This document shows positions 1 through 6,623 of a stretch of DNA of 16,683 nucleotides, piece after piece. Origin of the DNA: CALAMD01 sp035301345 (GTDB lineage: Bacteria > Bacillota > Bacilli > Bacillales > Amphibacillaceae). Under the pieces are notes generated by a model. The model had not been told where the DNA came from. It worked only from the letters and a program-made list of their open reading frames with translations, and made no database searches. Each line of letters opens with the position of its first letter. The stretch's first letter is position 1. The DNA lies in assembly GCA_035301345.1 (NCBI GenBank), contig DATGUM010000040.1:1-16683 (forward strand). The letters run 5' to 3'. The position numbers were made by a program, and so were the translations under genes.

Positions 1-32
1 TCGTCCTGAGCCAAGATCAAACTCTCCATCAT
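1..32 (-). rRNA. 16S ribosomal RNA, 5' end only (partial)
   Basis: Read on the minus strand, the window edge gives GAGTTTGATCTTGGCTCAG followed by GACGA, the near-universal start of bacterial 16S rRNA. By E. coli numbering the G of GAGTTTG is position 9 and falls at base 24, so nucleotide 1 should lie near base 32. The rest of the gene runs off the window. The base at E. coli position 19 (window base 14) is U, where A or C is usual. Location directly downstream of lysS is the same as for an rrn operon in B. subtilis and S. aureus. The identity is certain; the exact mature 5' end is inferred. Confidence 0.96.
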
Positions 33-120
33 AGAAAAAGTTTGTTGCTTAGCTTTGTTACAATTTGTAAAAAGAAATGAACTAGGATGTTCTTTTCTTG
101 ACATACTTGGTTGTTTATTC

Positions 121-136
121 AGTTTTCAAAGAGCAA
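121..136 (-). promoter_or_regulatory. boxA-like antitermination / leader element of rrn
   Basis: On the minus strand the pre-16S leader contains TTTGCTCTTTGAAAACTGAA. GCTCTTTGAAAACT is the conserved boxA-like sequence found in Firmicute rRNA leaders and 16S-23S spacers, where NusB/S10-type antitermination factors are expected to load. It lies between promoter P2 and the 16S start, as expected. The role is assigned from family knowledge. Confidence 0.65.
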
Positions 137-167
137 ATGTGCGTCGCATCAATTTGGCGACTTTTTA

Positions 168-196
168 AATATAACACTTAAAACATTCCTTGTCAA
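168..196 (-). promoter_or_regulatory. rrn promoter P2 (sigma-A type)
   Basis: Minus strand shows TTGACA (191-196), a 17-base spacer and TATATT (168-173). The -35 is a perfect match and the -10 is 5 of 6. Transcription would start near base 161, leaving a leader of about 130 bases before 16S. Confidence 0.8.
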
Positions 197-255
197 CAAC
201 TATTTTCAATTAATTATTTTACGAAATGCGTTAGTGCTTTTTCACAACGTTAATT

Positions 256-284
256 AATATAGCATGAATAAATTACTATTGCAA
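256..284 (-). promoter_or_regulatory. rrn promoter P1 (sigma-A type) with A/T-rich upstream region
   Basis: Minus strand shows TTGCAA (279-284), a 17-base spacer and TATATT (256-261). Bases 285-310 upstream are almost pure A/T, including TATATATTTTTT, as in an UP element that binds the RNA polymerase alpha subunit. It sits 88 bases upstream of P2, the usual tandem layout of Bacillales rrn operons. Confidence 0.7.
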
Positions 285-310
285 CAACAATGTGAAAAAA
301 TATATAAATA

Positions 311-389
311 CAGAGCTTTTCAGTCGATGTTTAGCGTCCAATCTATTAGTACACCAACAAAGTTACACTTCTTCATAATAAATAAAAGA
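311..389. other. intergenic stretch between rrn P1 and the lysS terminator
   Basis: No gene is visible here. On the minus strand bases 326-355 resemble the last bases of a 23S rRNA gene (TACTAATAGAT followed by a partly matching stretch), possibly a relic of an older tandem rrn arrangement. Nothing else stands out. Confidence 0.4.
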
Positions 390-423
390 CACGAACAGTC
401 TCATCACCCTTAAACTGTTCGTG
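383..423 (-). terminator. rho-independent terminator of lysS
   Basis: A perfect 10-bp stem CACGAACAGT / ACTGTTCGTG (390-399 with 414-423) encloses a 14-base loop. On the minus strand it is followed by the T-rich TCTTTTATTTATT. It lies 16 bases past the lysS stop and separates the fol-lysS transcript from the rrn promoters. Confidence 0.85.
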
Positions 424-439
424 CCATATATTTATTGTT

Positions 440-1921
440 TTACTTCATTCGCATTTGCGGGAAAAGTAGCACATCGCGGATAGAAGGTGCGCTCGTTAGT
501 AACATAACTAGACGATCGACTCCTATACCTAAACCGCCTGTTGGTGGCATTCCATACTCTAATGCCTCTAAGAAATCCTCATCCATTAAATGCGCTTCAT
601 CGTTTCCAGCTTCTCGTTCTTCTACTTGCGCTTGGAATCGCGCACGTTGTTCAACAGGATCATTCAACTCACTAAATGCATTCGCATGTTCTCTACGAAC
701 AATAAATAATTCAAAACGATCTGTAAAACGTGGATCTTCTTTGTTTTGTTTCGCAAGAGGCGAAATCTCGACAGGGTGTCCATAAATAAATGTCGGTTGA
801 ACGAGTTCTTCTTCTACTTTTTGCTCAAAGAACTCATTAACAATATGTCCGTAAGTCATGAGGTCAGTAATTTGAACGTTATGCTCTTTCGCTAACGATC
901 TTGCTTCTTCATCTGATATTTCTCCCCAGAAATCAACACCTGTATACTCTTTAACAGCATCGACCATATGTAATCTTTTCCATCGAGGCTTCAGGTCAAT
1001 TTCATCTTCACCGTACGTAATCGTTGTTGTTCCTAATACATCTTCTGCAATATGAGCAACGAGATTTTCTGTTAACTCCATAATATCTTCGTAATCGGCA
1101 TAAGCCTCGTATAGCTCTATCATCGTAAATTCAGGGTTATGTCGTGTAGAAATCCCTTCATTTCTAAACACACGCCCAATCTCATATACCTTTTCAAACC
1201 CACCTACGACAAGTCGCTTTAGATGAAGCTCTAATGCGATGCGCATATACAAATCAATATCTAACGCATTATGATGTGTTAAAAATGGACGTGCATTTGC
1301 CCCGCCAGGAATCGCATGAAGTGTTGGCGTTTCTACCTCTAAAAACCCTTGATTATCTAAATAACGACGCATTGATTGGATAATTTTACTACGCATAACA
1401 AATGTTTCTTGGCTTTCTTTATTTAAAATCAAATCTAAATAACGTTTACGATAACGTAATTCAACATCTTTTAATCCATAATACTCATCAGGTAATGGGC
1501 GTAATGCTTTTGATAAAATTTCAAACGACGTCACTGCGATAGACAGCTCTCCAACATTCGTTTTAAATACTTCACCCGTTACGCCAACGATATCGCCTAT
1601 ATCAACCATCTTATATATATCATAAGCGTCATCACCAATAGCATCTTTTCTTACATATATTTGTATCTGCGTATCTGCATCTTGAATATGCGCAAAGCCT
1701 GCTTTTCCTTTTCCGCGCTTCGTCATAATTCTTCCAGCTACTGTCGCCACTTCATTCTTTTCTTCTAATTCTTGCTTTGAGAACTCATCAAACAGTTGAT
1801 GAAGTTCTGCCGCTCCGTGTGAACGTTGAAACTTCCCACCGAAAGGGTCAATCCCTCTTTCTACATACGTTGATAGCTTATCTTTCCTTACTTGCATTTG
1901 TTCGTTTAATTCTTCCGACAC
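440..1921 (-). CDS. lysS: lysine--tRNA ligase (class II)
   Basis: Cytoplasmic enzyme that charges tRNA-Lys using ATP and lysine. The 493-residue product has the family's full length. An N-terminal OB-fold anticodon-binding domain covers about residues 58-140 (with AGRIMTKRGKGKAGFAH). The class II catalytic core follows, with motif 2 FRNEGISTRHNPEF at about 252-265 and motif 3 GGLGIGVDRLVM near 462-473. It ends FPQMRMK, nearly the same as B. subtilis LysS. The start codon is GTG, preceded by GGAG at a nine-base spacing. It follows folK by 38 bases with no evident promoter or terminator between, so it is probably cotranscribed with the fol genes, and it ends at its own hairpin. B. subtilis has yazB and dusB between folK and lysS; here both are missing. 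Confidence 0.98.
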   Translation of the reverse strand: MSEELNEQMQVRKDKLSTYVERGIDPFGGKFQRSHGAAELHQLFDEFSKQELEEKNEVATVAGRIMTKRGKGKAGFAHIQDADTQIQIYVRKDAIGDDAYDIYKMVDIGDIVGVTGEVFKTNVGELSIAVTSFEILSKALRPLPDEYYGLKDVELRYRKRYLDLILNKESQETFVMRSKIIQSMRRYLDNQGFLEVETPTLHAIPGGANARPFLTHHNALDIDLYMRIALELHLKRLVVGGFEKVYEIGRVFRNEGISTRHNPEFTMIELYEAYADYEDIMELTENLVAHIAEDVLGTTTITYGEDEIDLKPRWKRLHMVDAVKEYTGVDFWGEISDEEARSLAKEHNVQITDLMTYGHIVNEFFEQKVEEELVQPTFIYGHPVEISPLAKQNKEDPRFTDRFELFIVRREHANAFSELNDPVEQRARFQAQVEEREAGNDEAHLMDEDFLEALEYGMPPTGGLGIGVDRLVMLLTSAPSIRDVLLFPQMRMK

Positions 1922-1959
1922 TAGTGATCACTCCGTTTATCTCTTAATTTAATAATTAT

Positions 1960-2457
1960 TTATCTTTGTTGCCATTGTTTAACTTCTCGTAGACTTTCTT
2001 CATCTAATGCAGCTACTTTATCTTTTACCGTTTCACCTGATTCATTCACGATAGCTTTGTCCGTTAATTCAGCTAACGGAACGAGAACGAACGCACGATC
2101 ATCCATACGTGGGTGTGGCACAGTTAAACGTTCTGTATCAATGACATCTTCATTATATACTAAAATGTCTAAGTCAATCGTACGCGGCCCGAATCGAATC
2201 GTTCGTTCACGTCCTAACTCTTGCTCAATCGCCTGACACGCATCTAATAACGCGATTGCAGACAGTGACGTCTCCACTACTAAGACCATATTTAAAAAGT
2301 GCGATTGGTCTGTATAACCAACAGGTGCCGTTTCATAAATCGATGATTCCTTCATAATTTTTAGCGATTTATTGTCTTTTAGCAACTTTATCGCTCGTTC
2401 TAAATAATCTAGTCGCGGTTCTATATTAGTCCCTAACGCTACATATGCTTTATTCAT
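1960..2457 (-). CDS. folK: 2-amino-4-hydroxy-6-hydroxymethyldihydropteridine pyrophosphokinase (HPPK)
   Basis: Transfers pyrophosphate from ATP to 6-hydroxymethyl-7,8-dihydropterin, making the substrate for FolP in folate synthesis. The 165 residues match the usual single-domain HPPK. N-terminal AYVALGTNIEPR and GPRTIDLDILVY (about 90-101) are the family signatures; the two Asp of DLD (95 and 97) are the expected magnesium ligands. Its ATG lies inside the end of folB (8-base overlap), so translation is likely coupled. The order folP-folB-folK is the standard Bacillales folate cluster. Confidence 0.97.
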   Translation of the reverse strand: MNKAYVALGTNIEPRLDYLERAIKLLKDNKSLKIMKESSIYETAPVGYTDQSHFLNMVLVVETSLSAIALLDACQAIEQELGRERTIRFGPRTIDLDILVYNEDVIDTERLTVPHPRMDDRAFVLVPLAELTDKAIVNESGETVKDKVAALDEESLREVKQWQQR

Positions 2458-2818
2458 TCGCTTTCTCCCTATAAATTTCTATCGCTACACTTTCGAATTG
2501 CCCAGGTATCGGAGCGTCAGGCTTAATTAAAGTGACTTGGCACGCTAGGAGGAGTGAAAAGTGATTGAGTAACTTTTCTGCAACTGTTTCCGCAACTGCT
2601 TCAATCAAATCTTTCGCTTCTCCTTCTACAACTTCCCGAACGATTTCGAAAGCTTCTCCGTAATGAATAGAATCTGTCATAATATCCGACTTGCCTGCTT
2701 TACTTAAGTCCGCATACAATTCTAAATCAACATTGAAACGTTGGCCTAATTTATTTTCTTCAGGAAAAAGCCCGTGGTAACCATAAAAATGCATATTTTT
2801 TAAAATGATTTTATCCAA
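2450..2818 (-). CDS. folB: dihydroneopterin aldolase
   Basis: Converts 7,8-dihydroneopterin to 6-hydroxymethyl-7,8-dihydropterin and glycolaldehyde. The call rests on MHFYGYHGLFPEENKLGQRF near the N-terminus and KPDAPIPGQFESVAIEI near the C-terminus, the two conserved ends of FolB. I chose the TTG at 2816-2818 (product LDKIILKN..., 122 residues with the first residue read as Met). AAGGAGGG lies just upstream, and the resulting N-terminus matches the family. An in-frame ATG at 2843-2845 would add nine residues that overlap the ribosome binding site and have no family counterpart. The gene overlaps folP by 8 bases and folK by 8, so all three are probably translationally coupled. Confidence 0.93.
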   Translation of the reverse strand: MDKIILKNMHFYGYHGLFPEENKLGQRFNVDLELYADLSKAGKSDIMTDSIHYGEAFEIVREVVEGEAKDLIEAVAETVAEKLLNHFSLLLACQVTLIKPDAPIPGQFESVAIEIYREKANE

Positions 2819-3638
2819 TCGGTTTTCCCTCCTTAAGCATTGCATCCATCATACGTGCTAATTGAACATTCACTTCCACATTATGTACTCTCACAATCGT
2901 CGCACCTTTTTCAATGCCAAGACACGTCGTTGCTCCTGTACCGATATCTCTTTCTTCAGCTGGTAAATCAAGAACTTCTCCGATAAATCGTTTACGTGAT
3001 GTCCCGAGTAACAACGGAAAACCTAAGTTTGTAAACTGCTCAAGTTCATTCATCACTTGGAGGTTATGATTGTAATTTTTCGCAAAACCAATCCCTGGGT
3101 CCAGAATAATATTCTCATCCGGCACACCTGCTTGGCGCGCGATCTCAATACTTTCAAATAAGTCATTTTTCATATCTTCGATCAATAAATTGTAATCCAT
3201 ATTCGTTCGGTTGTGCATTAAAATAAGCGGCACATCATATAAGGCAGCTACGTTAGCAATTTCTTTCTCCCGCGTTGCTCGCCAAACATCATTAATAATG
3301 CTCGCTCCCGCTTCAACAGCAAACTTTGCTGTTTTCGCTTTATATGTATCAATAGAAATAGGAATGCTTACTTTCTCTTTCACTGCTTCAATGATTGGCA
3401 CGACACGCTCAATCTCTTCTTCTTCTGAGACTGCTTCATGTCCTGGTCGCGTAGATTCACCGCCGATATCAATAATATCCGCTCCCGCTGCCTCCATCTT
3501 CACCGCTTGTTCAACTGCACGATTAATCGTCGTATAGTTGCCTCCGTCTGAAAAAGAATCAGGCGTAACATTTAATATTCCCATAACTAATGTTCGTTCA
3601 TTTAAGTCATACGTTTTTTCTTTCGTACGTAAAATCAT
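2811..3638 (-). CDS. folP: dihydropteroate synthase
   Basis: Joins 6-hydroxymethyl-7,8-dihydropterin pyrophosphate with p-aminobenzoate to give dihydropteroate; this is the sulfonamide target. The 275-residue TIM-barrel protein shows the whole motif series: GILNVTPDSFSDGG (20-33), DIIDIGGESTRPG (54-66), SIDTYKAKTA, INDVW, LMHNR, DPGIGFAKNYNHN and LLGTSRKRFIG. The start is an ATG with AAGGAAGG upstream. It is the first gene of folP-folB-folK-lysS. The pabB/pabA/pabC genes that precede it in B. subtilis are not here, so p-aminobenzoate must be made elsewhere in the genome or imported. Its last codons carry the folB ribosome binding site and start. Confidence 0.97.
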   Translation of the reverse strand: MILRTKEKTYDLNERTLVMGILNVTPDSFSDGGNYTTINRAVEQAVKMEAAGADIIDIGGESTRPGHEAVSEEEEIERVVPIIEAVKEKVSIPISIDTYKAKTAKFAVEAGASIINDVWRATREKEIANVAALYDVPLILMHNRTNMDYNLLIEDMKNDLFESIEIARQAGVPDENIILDPGIGFAKNYNHNLQVMNELEQFTNLGFPLLLGTSRKRFIGEVLDLPAEERDIGTGATTCLGIEKGATIVRVHNVEVNVQLARMMDAMLKEGKPIG

Positions 3639-3698
3639 AAAGCAAGACCTTCCTTACCAATGAGATAATTTCTTCTCTTATCGTAACATATCTTTTAT

Positions 3699-3704
3699 AT
3701 TATA
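3699..3704 (-). promoter_or_regulatory. probable -10 element of the fol-lysS promoter
   Basis: Minus strand has a perfect TATAAT 61 bases upstream of the folP ATG, within the only long gap ahead of the operon and just past the cysK terminator. No good -35 is seen; TACAAA is what lies 17 bases upstream. The position is persuasive but the promoter is weak on sequence. Confidence 0.45.
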
Positions 3705-3748
3705 CGTTAAAAGTGAATAAATTTGTAGAAAAACACCTCTTATCACGT

Positions 3749-3787
3749 AAAAAAACGAGTAGCTGGCCTACGCCAAACTACTCGTTT
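3749..3787 (-). terminator. rho-independent terminator of cysK
   Basis: Perfect 10-bp stem AAACGAGTAG / CTACTCGTTT (3753-3762 with 3778-3787), loop of 15 bases, then a run of seven T on the minus strand. It begins 14 bases after the cysK stop and isolates cysK from the fol operon. Confidence 0.92.
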
Positions 3788-3800
3788 ATATGTTTTTCTT

Positions 3801-4724
3801 TTATTCTTCATCAAATGCAAAGAGTGCTGTTGATAAATATCTTTCACCATTGTCTGGCAAAACAGCAAGCACTTTCTTGCCACTACCTAGTTGTTTAGCA
3901 ACTTTCTGAGCTGCTGCAATAGCTGCACCTGAAGAAATTCCTGCTAATACACCATTATTTTTCGCTGCATCACGTGATGCTTCAAATGCTTCTTCATTCG
4001 TAATTTTTACAATTTCATCGTAAACGTCTGTATCAAGAACCGTCGGAATAAATCCTGCACCAATTCCTTGAATTTTGTGCGGTCCTGGATCTCCACCTGA
4101 AAGAACGGGAGAATCAACCGGTTCAACAGCATACACTTTCGCGCCTGCAAAGTTTTCTTTAACAACTTTACCAGCCCCAGTAATCGTTCCACCTGTACCA
4201 ACACCTGCAACTAATGCATCTAGGCCATCTGCCATTTGTGCGACGATCTCTTTTCCTGTCGTTCGTGCATGAATGTCCGGGTTCGCTGAGTTATCAAATT
4301 GTTGTGGCATGAAGTAGCCGTGCTCATCGCGTAACGCCTCTGCTTTAGCAATAGCGCCTTTCATACCTTCTGCTCCTGGCGTTAAGTGAAGCTCTGCGCC
4401 ATACGCACGTAATAAGTTACGGCGTTCAACACTCATCGTGTCAGGCATAACAACCGCTAATTTATATCCTTTTGCCGCAGCCACCATCGCTAAACCGATA
4501 CCTGTATTCCCACTTGTCGGCTCAACAATTGTGTCACCACTGTTTAACTTGCCTTCTTCTTCAGCTTTTTCAATCATCGCTAAAGCAATACGGTCTTTCA
4601 CAGAGCTCGCTGGGTTAAAATATTCTAGCTTAACGTAGACGTCTGCACTGTCCTCACTTACGCTTTTTAATTTAACAATTGGTGTTTCACCGATTAATTC
4701 TGCAATGTTGTTCGTTACTTTCAT
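3801..4724 (-). CDS. cysK: cysteine synthase (O-acetylserine sulfhydrylase)
   Basis: PLP enzyme that makes cysteine from O-acetylserine and sulfide. The 307 residues are the typical CysK length. NPASSVKDR places the Schiff-base lysine at residue 43. TSGNTGIG (70-77) is the substrate loop, GVGTGGTITGAG binds the PLP phosphate, and GISSGAA lies near the C-terminus. The ATG is preceded by AGGAGG. A promoter and terminator on either side make it a single-gene unit, as in the same place in B. subtilis and S. aureus. Regulation by the CymR repressor, which can bind CysK in Bacillus, is plausible from family knowledge, but I could not identify an operator. A CysM-like specificity cannot be excluded by eye, but the location favours CysK. 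Confidence 0.96.
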   Translation of the reverse strand: MKVTNNIAELIGETPIVKLKSVSEDSADVYVKLEYFNPASSVKDRIALAMIEKAEEEGKLNSGDTIVEPTSGNTGIGLAMVAAAKGYKLAVVMPDTMSVERRNLLRAYGAELHLTPGAEGMKGAIAKAEALRDEHGYFMPQQFDNSANPDIHARTTGKEIVAQMADGLDALVAGVGTGGTITGAGKVVKENFAGAKVYAVEPVDSPVLSGGDPGPHKIQGIGAGFIPTVLDTDVYDEIVKITNEEAFEASRDAAKNNGVLAGISSGAAIAAAQKVAKQLGSGKKVLAVLPDNGERYLSTALFAFDEE

Positions 4725-4767
4725 TATGTTTCCTCCTAATTCGCACTTGTCCGATTGGTTTAATTAT

Positions 4768-4796
4768 AATGTACGTCATCTTGAAAAAAATGTCAA
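4768..4796 (-). promoter_or_regulatory. cysK promoter (sigma-A type)
   Basis: Minus strand has a perfect TTGACA (4791-4796), then 17 bases and TACATT (4768-4773, 4 of 6). A perfect TATAAT lies five bases further on (4763-4768) but would need a 22-base spacer. Either way transcription starts about 30 bases before the cysK ATG, leaving little room for a leader riboswitch. Confidence 0.7.
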
Positions 4797-4810
4797 CTGT
4801 AAAAGCTTAA

Positions 4811-4851
4811 AAATAAAAAAAGTGCAATCTTTTTATCGATTACACTTTTTT
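4811..4851 (-). terminator. rho-independent terminator of coaX-hslO
   Basis: Stem of 14 pairs (4816-4829 with 4838-4851), all Watson-Crick except one G-U, around an 8-base loop. On the minus strand the downstream arm runs into CTTTTTTTATTTTT. It begins 4 bases past the hslO stop and lies upstream of the cysK promoter. Confidence 0.9.
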
Positions 4852-4855
4852 CGTT

Positions 4856-5734
4856 TTATACTTTTTCGAGTAATTGCTGTAAATCTTCTTCACTTAAATC
4901 ATATGTTTCATTACAGAAGTGACAGTTTACTTCTGCCCCATGATCTTCTTCAATCATTGCGTTTATCTCATCTGCCCCGAGTCCGACAATTGCTCGCTCA
5001 ACACGTTCTAATGAACATTTACATTTAAATGAAACAGGCATCTTCTCATGAATCGTTAATTGTTCATCGACAAAAAGCTTTTCTAATATTTGCTCAGGTG
5101 TATATCCTTCTTCGATAAGTTTTGAAATCGGAGGAATTGACTGAATGTTGTCTTCTAATCGTTCAATCATCTCTTCATCTACGCCAGGCATCACTTGGAT
5201 AATAAAACCTCCAGCAGCGAGTACCGAATGATCACGATTTATTAATACACCCGCACCGACCGCTGACGGAACTTGTTCTGAGTTAGCAAAGTAATACGTA
5301 AAATCTTCACTAATTTCACCAGAAATAATCTCTACTTGCCCAGTAAAATAATCTTTTAACCCTAAATCTTTCGTCACTGTTAAATGCCCTTCCGTCCCAA
5401 CAGCTCGAGCAACATCTAATTTGCCTTGTTCATTTAAATCAAAATGGACGTGTGGATTTGTCACGTAGCCACGTACTTCACCATCTGCATTTCCATCTGC
5501 AACGATTGCTCCGATCGGTCCGTTTGCTTCTACTTTTACCGTCAGTGAATCGTCACCTTTTAACATAGCACCCATCATACTCGTTATCGTTAACGTTCGA
5601 CCGAGTGCCGCTGTTGTTGTCGCCCAGGAATCTTGACGTTTTCTCGCTTCTTCAACAGTGTCTGTTGATTGAACAGCATATGCACGAATGTGTCCGTCAA
5701 ATGCCGTCGCTTTTACTAAGTAATCGCCCATCAT
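4856..5734 (-). CDS. hslO: redox-regulated chaperone Hsp33
   Basis: Cytoplasmic holdase chaperone that is inactive while a C-terminal zinc centre is reduced and is activated by oxidative unfolding. The 292 residues match the family. The N-terminal core includes MLKGDDSLTVKVEANGPIGA and the FDLNEQGKLDVARAVGT stretch. All four zinc-binding cysteines are present, at 238, 240, 271 and 274 (CKC and CHFC). Two adjacent ATG codons (5734 and 5731) could start it; AAAGGAG lies 6 or 9 bases upstream. It follows coaX by 23 bases and shares its transcript, the order seen in B. subtilis. Confidence 0.97.
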   Translation of the reverse strand: MMGDYLVKATAFDGHIRAYAVQSTDTVEEARKRQDSWATTTAALGRTLTITSMMGAMLKGDDSLTVKVEANGPIGAIVADGNADGEVRGYVTNPHVHFDLNEQGKLDVARAVGTEGHLTVTKDLGLKDYFTGQVEIISGEISEDFTYYFANSEQVPSAVGAGVLINRDHSVLAAGGFIIQVMPGVDEEMIERLEDNIQSIPPISKLIEEGYTPEQILEKLFVDEQLTIHEKMPVSFKCKCSLERVERAIVGLGADEINAMIEEDHGAEVNCHFCNETYDLSEEDLQQLLEKV

Positions 5735-5757
5735 TTAAAACTCCTTTATATATATGT

Positions 5758-6537
5758 TTATTTTTTATTTGAATGATAATAAATAGACCATAGGCCTCGA
5801 AGCGTTAAGTGGTCATCAATGACTGATACCTTTTTTGATTCTTTAACGATTAATGGCGCCATTCCACCAGTAGCAATGACATATGGTTCAATATTTAATT
5901 CTTTTTCTATGCGTCTTATCATACCATCTACTTGTTCCAAATAGCCATAATAAACGCCTGACTGCATCGCTTCAACAGTTGATTGTCCAACAATTTCATT
6001 TGGTGGTTGAATCTCAACTCGTGGTAATTTTGAAGCTTTATTATAAAGAGCTTCTAATGAAATGTTAACACCAGGAGAGATAATCCCGCCAACGTACTGC
6101 TTCTGTTCATTGACGTAACAAAATGTCGTCGCCGTTCCGAAATCGATAATTATAAATGGTAACTTATCTTCATACTGCTCAAGCGCACCAACAGCATTCA
6201 CAATACGGTCAGCACCAATTTCTTTCGGTTTCGGGTACGTAATATCAATAAACGATTGAATATTATCACGACCAATAATAAGCGGTGTTATACCGAAATA
6301 TTTTTCGCTCATTTTATTTAACACTTGGTTAATCGGCGGAACGACTGAAGATATTGCGATTCCTTGTACATCAGAAAATGATATGTCCCCTTGATCAAAT
6401 AATGCTCGCACAAGAACTGACAATTCATCTTCTGTCTTATATCGATCCGTTTTAATGCGCCAATAGTGCGTTAGTTTCTCTTCGGCAAATACACCTAAAA
6501 CGGTATGCGTATTACCGACGTCAATAACAAATAACAT
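5758..6537 (-). CDS. coaX: type III pantothenate kinase
   Basis: Phosphorylates pantothenate with ATP in the first committed step of coenzyme A synthesis. The 259 residues show the ASKHA-fold signatures of CoaX: DVGNTHT (6-12) for phosphate binding, EIGADR (106-111) with the catalytic Asp109, DFGTATTF (132-139), GIISPG (151-156) and a C-terminal ATGGMA. Type III enzymes are not feedback-inhibited by CoA, a property of the family rather than something seen here. S. aureus has an unrelated type II kinase and lacks coaX at this place, so its presence argues against Staphylococcus itself. GGGAGG precedes the ATG. It is the first gene of coaX-hslO; I could not find a convincing promoter in the 86-base gap after ftsH. 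Confidence 0.97.
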   Translation of the reverse strand: MLFVIDVGNTHTVLGVFAEEKLTHYWRIKTDRYKTEDELSVLVRALFDQGDISFSDVQGIAISSVVPPINQVLNKMSEKYFGITPLIIGRDNIQSFIDITYPKPKEIGADRIVNAVGALEQYEDKLPFIIIDFGTATTFCYVNEQKQYVGGIISPGVNISLEALYNKASKLPRVEIQPPNEIVGQSTVEAMQSGVYYGYLEQVDGMIRRIEKELNIEPYVIATGGMAPLIVKESKKVSVIDDHLTLRGLWSIYYHSNKK

Positions 6538-6588
6538 TGTCTTTTCCTCCCTTACTTCAACTGCTAAATTATCTCTTAAACATATAAA

Positions 6589-6615
6589 AGCAGCCTCTCA
6601 AACAGAGAGACTGCT
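6589..6615 (-). terminator. probable terminator of ftsH
   Basis: Stem of 11 pairs (6589-6599 with 6605-6615, one G-U) and a 5-base loop. On the minus strand it is followed by only TTTTATATG, so the T-run is short. It starts 9 bases past the ftsH stop; some read-through into coaX is possible. Confidence 0.7.
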
Positions 6616-6623
6616 ATCATTCA

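Noticed and set aside
98..103. TTGACA on the plus strand as a promoter pointing out of the rrn leader
   Set aside because: No -10 at a proper distance (about 17 bases downstream is TTCAGT); it lies within the pre-16S leader.
435..785. Plus-strand open frame opposite the lysS 3' end
   Set aside because: Overlaps the highly conserved motif 3 region of lysS and its product shows no recognisable domain.
4725..4767. Riboswitch or T-box ahead of cysK
   Set aside because: With the promoter at 4768-4796 the leader is only about 35 to 40 bases, too short for an S-box or T-box.
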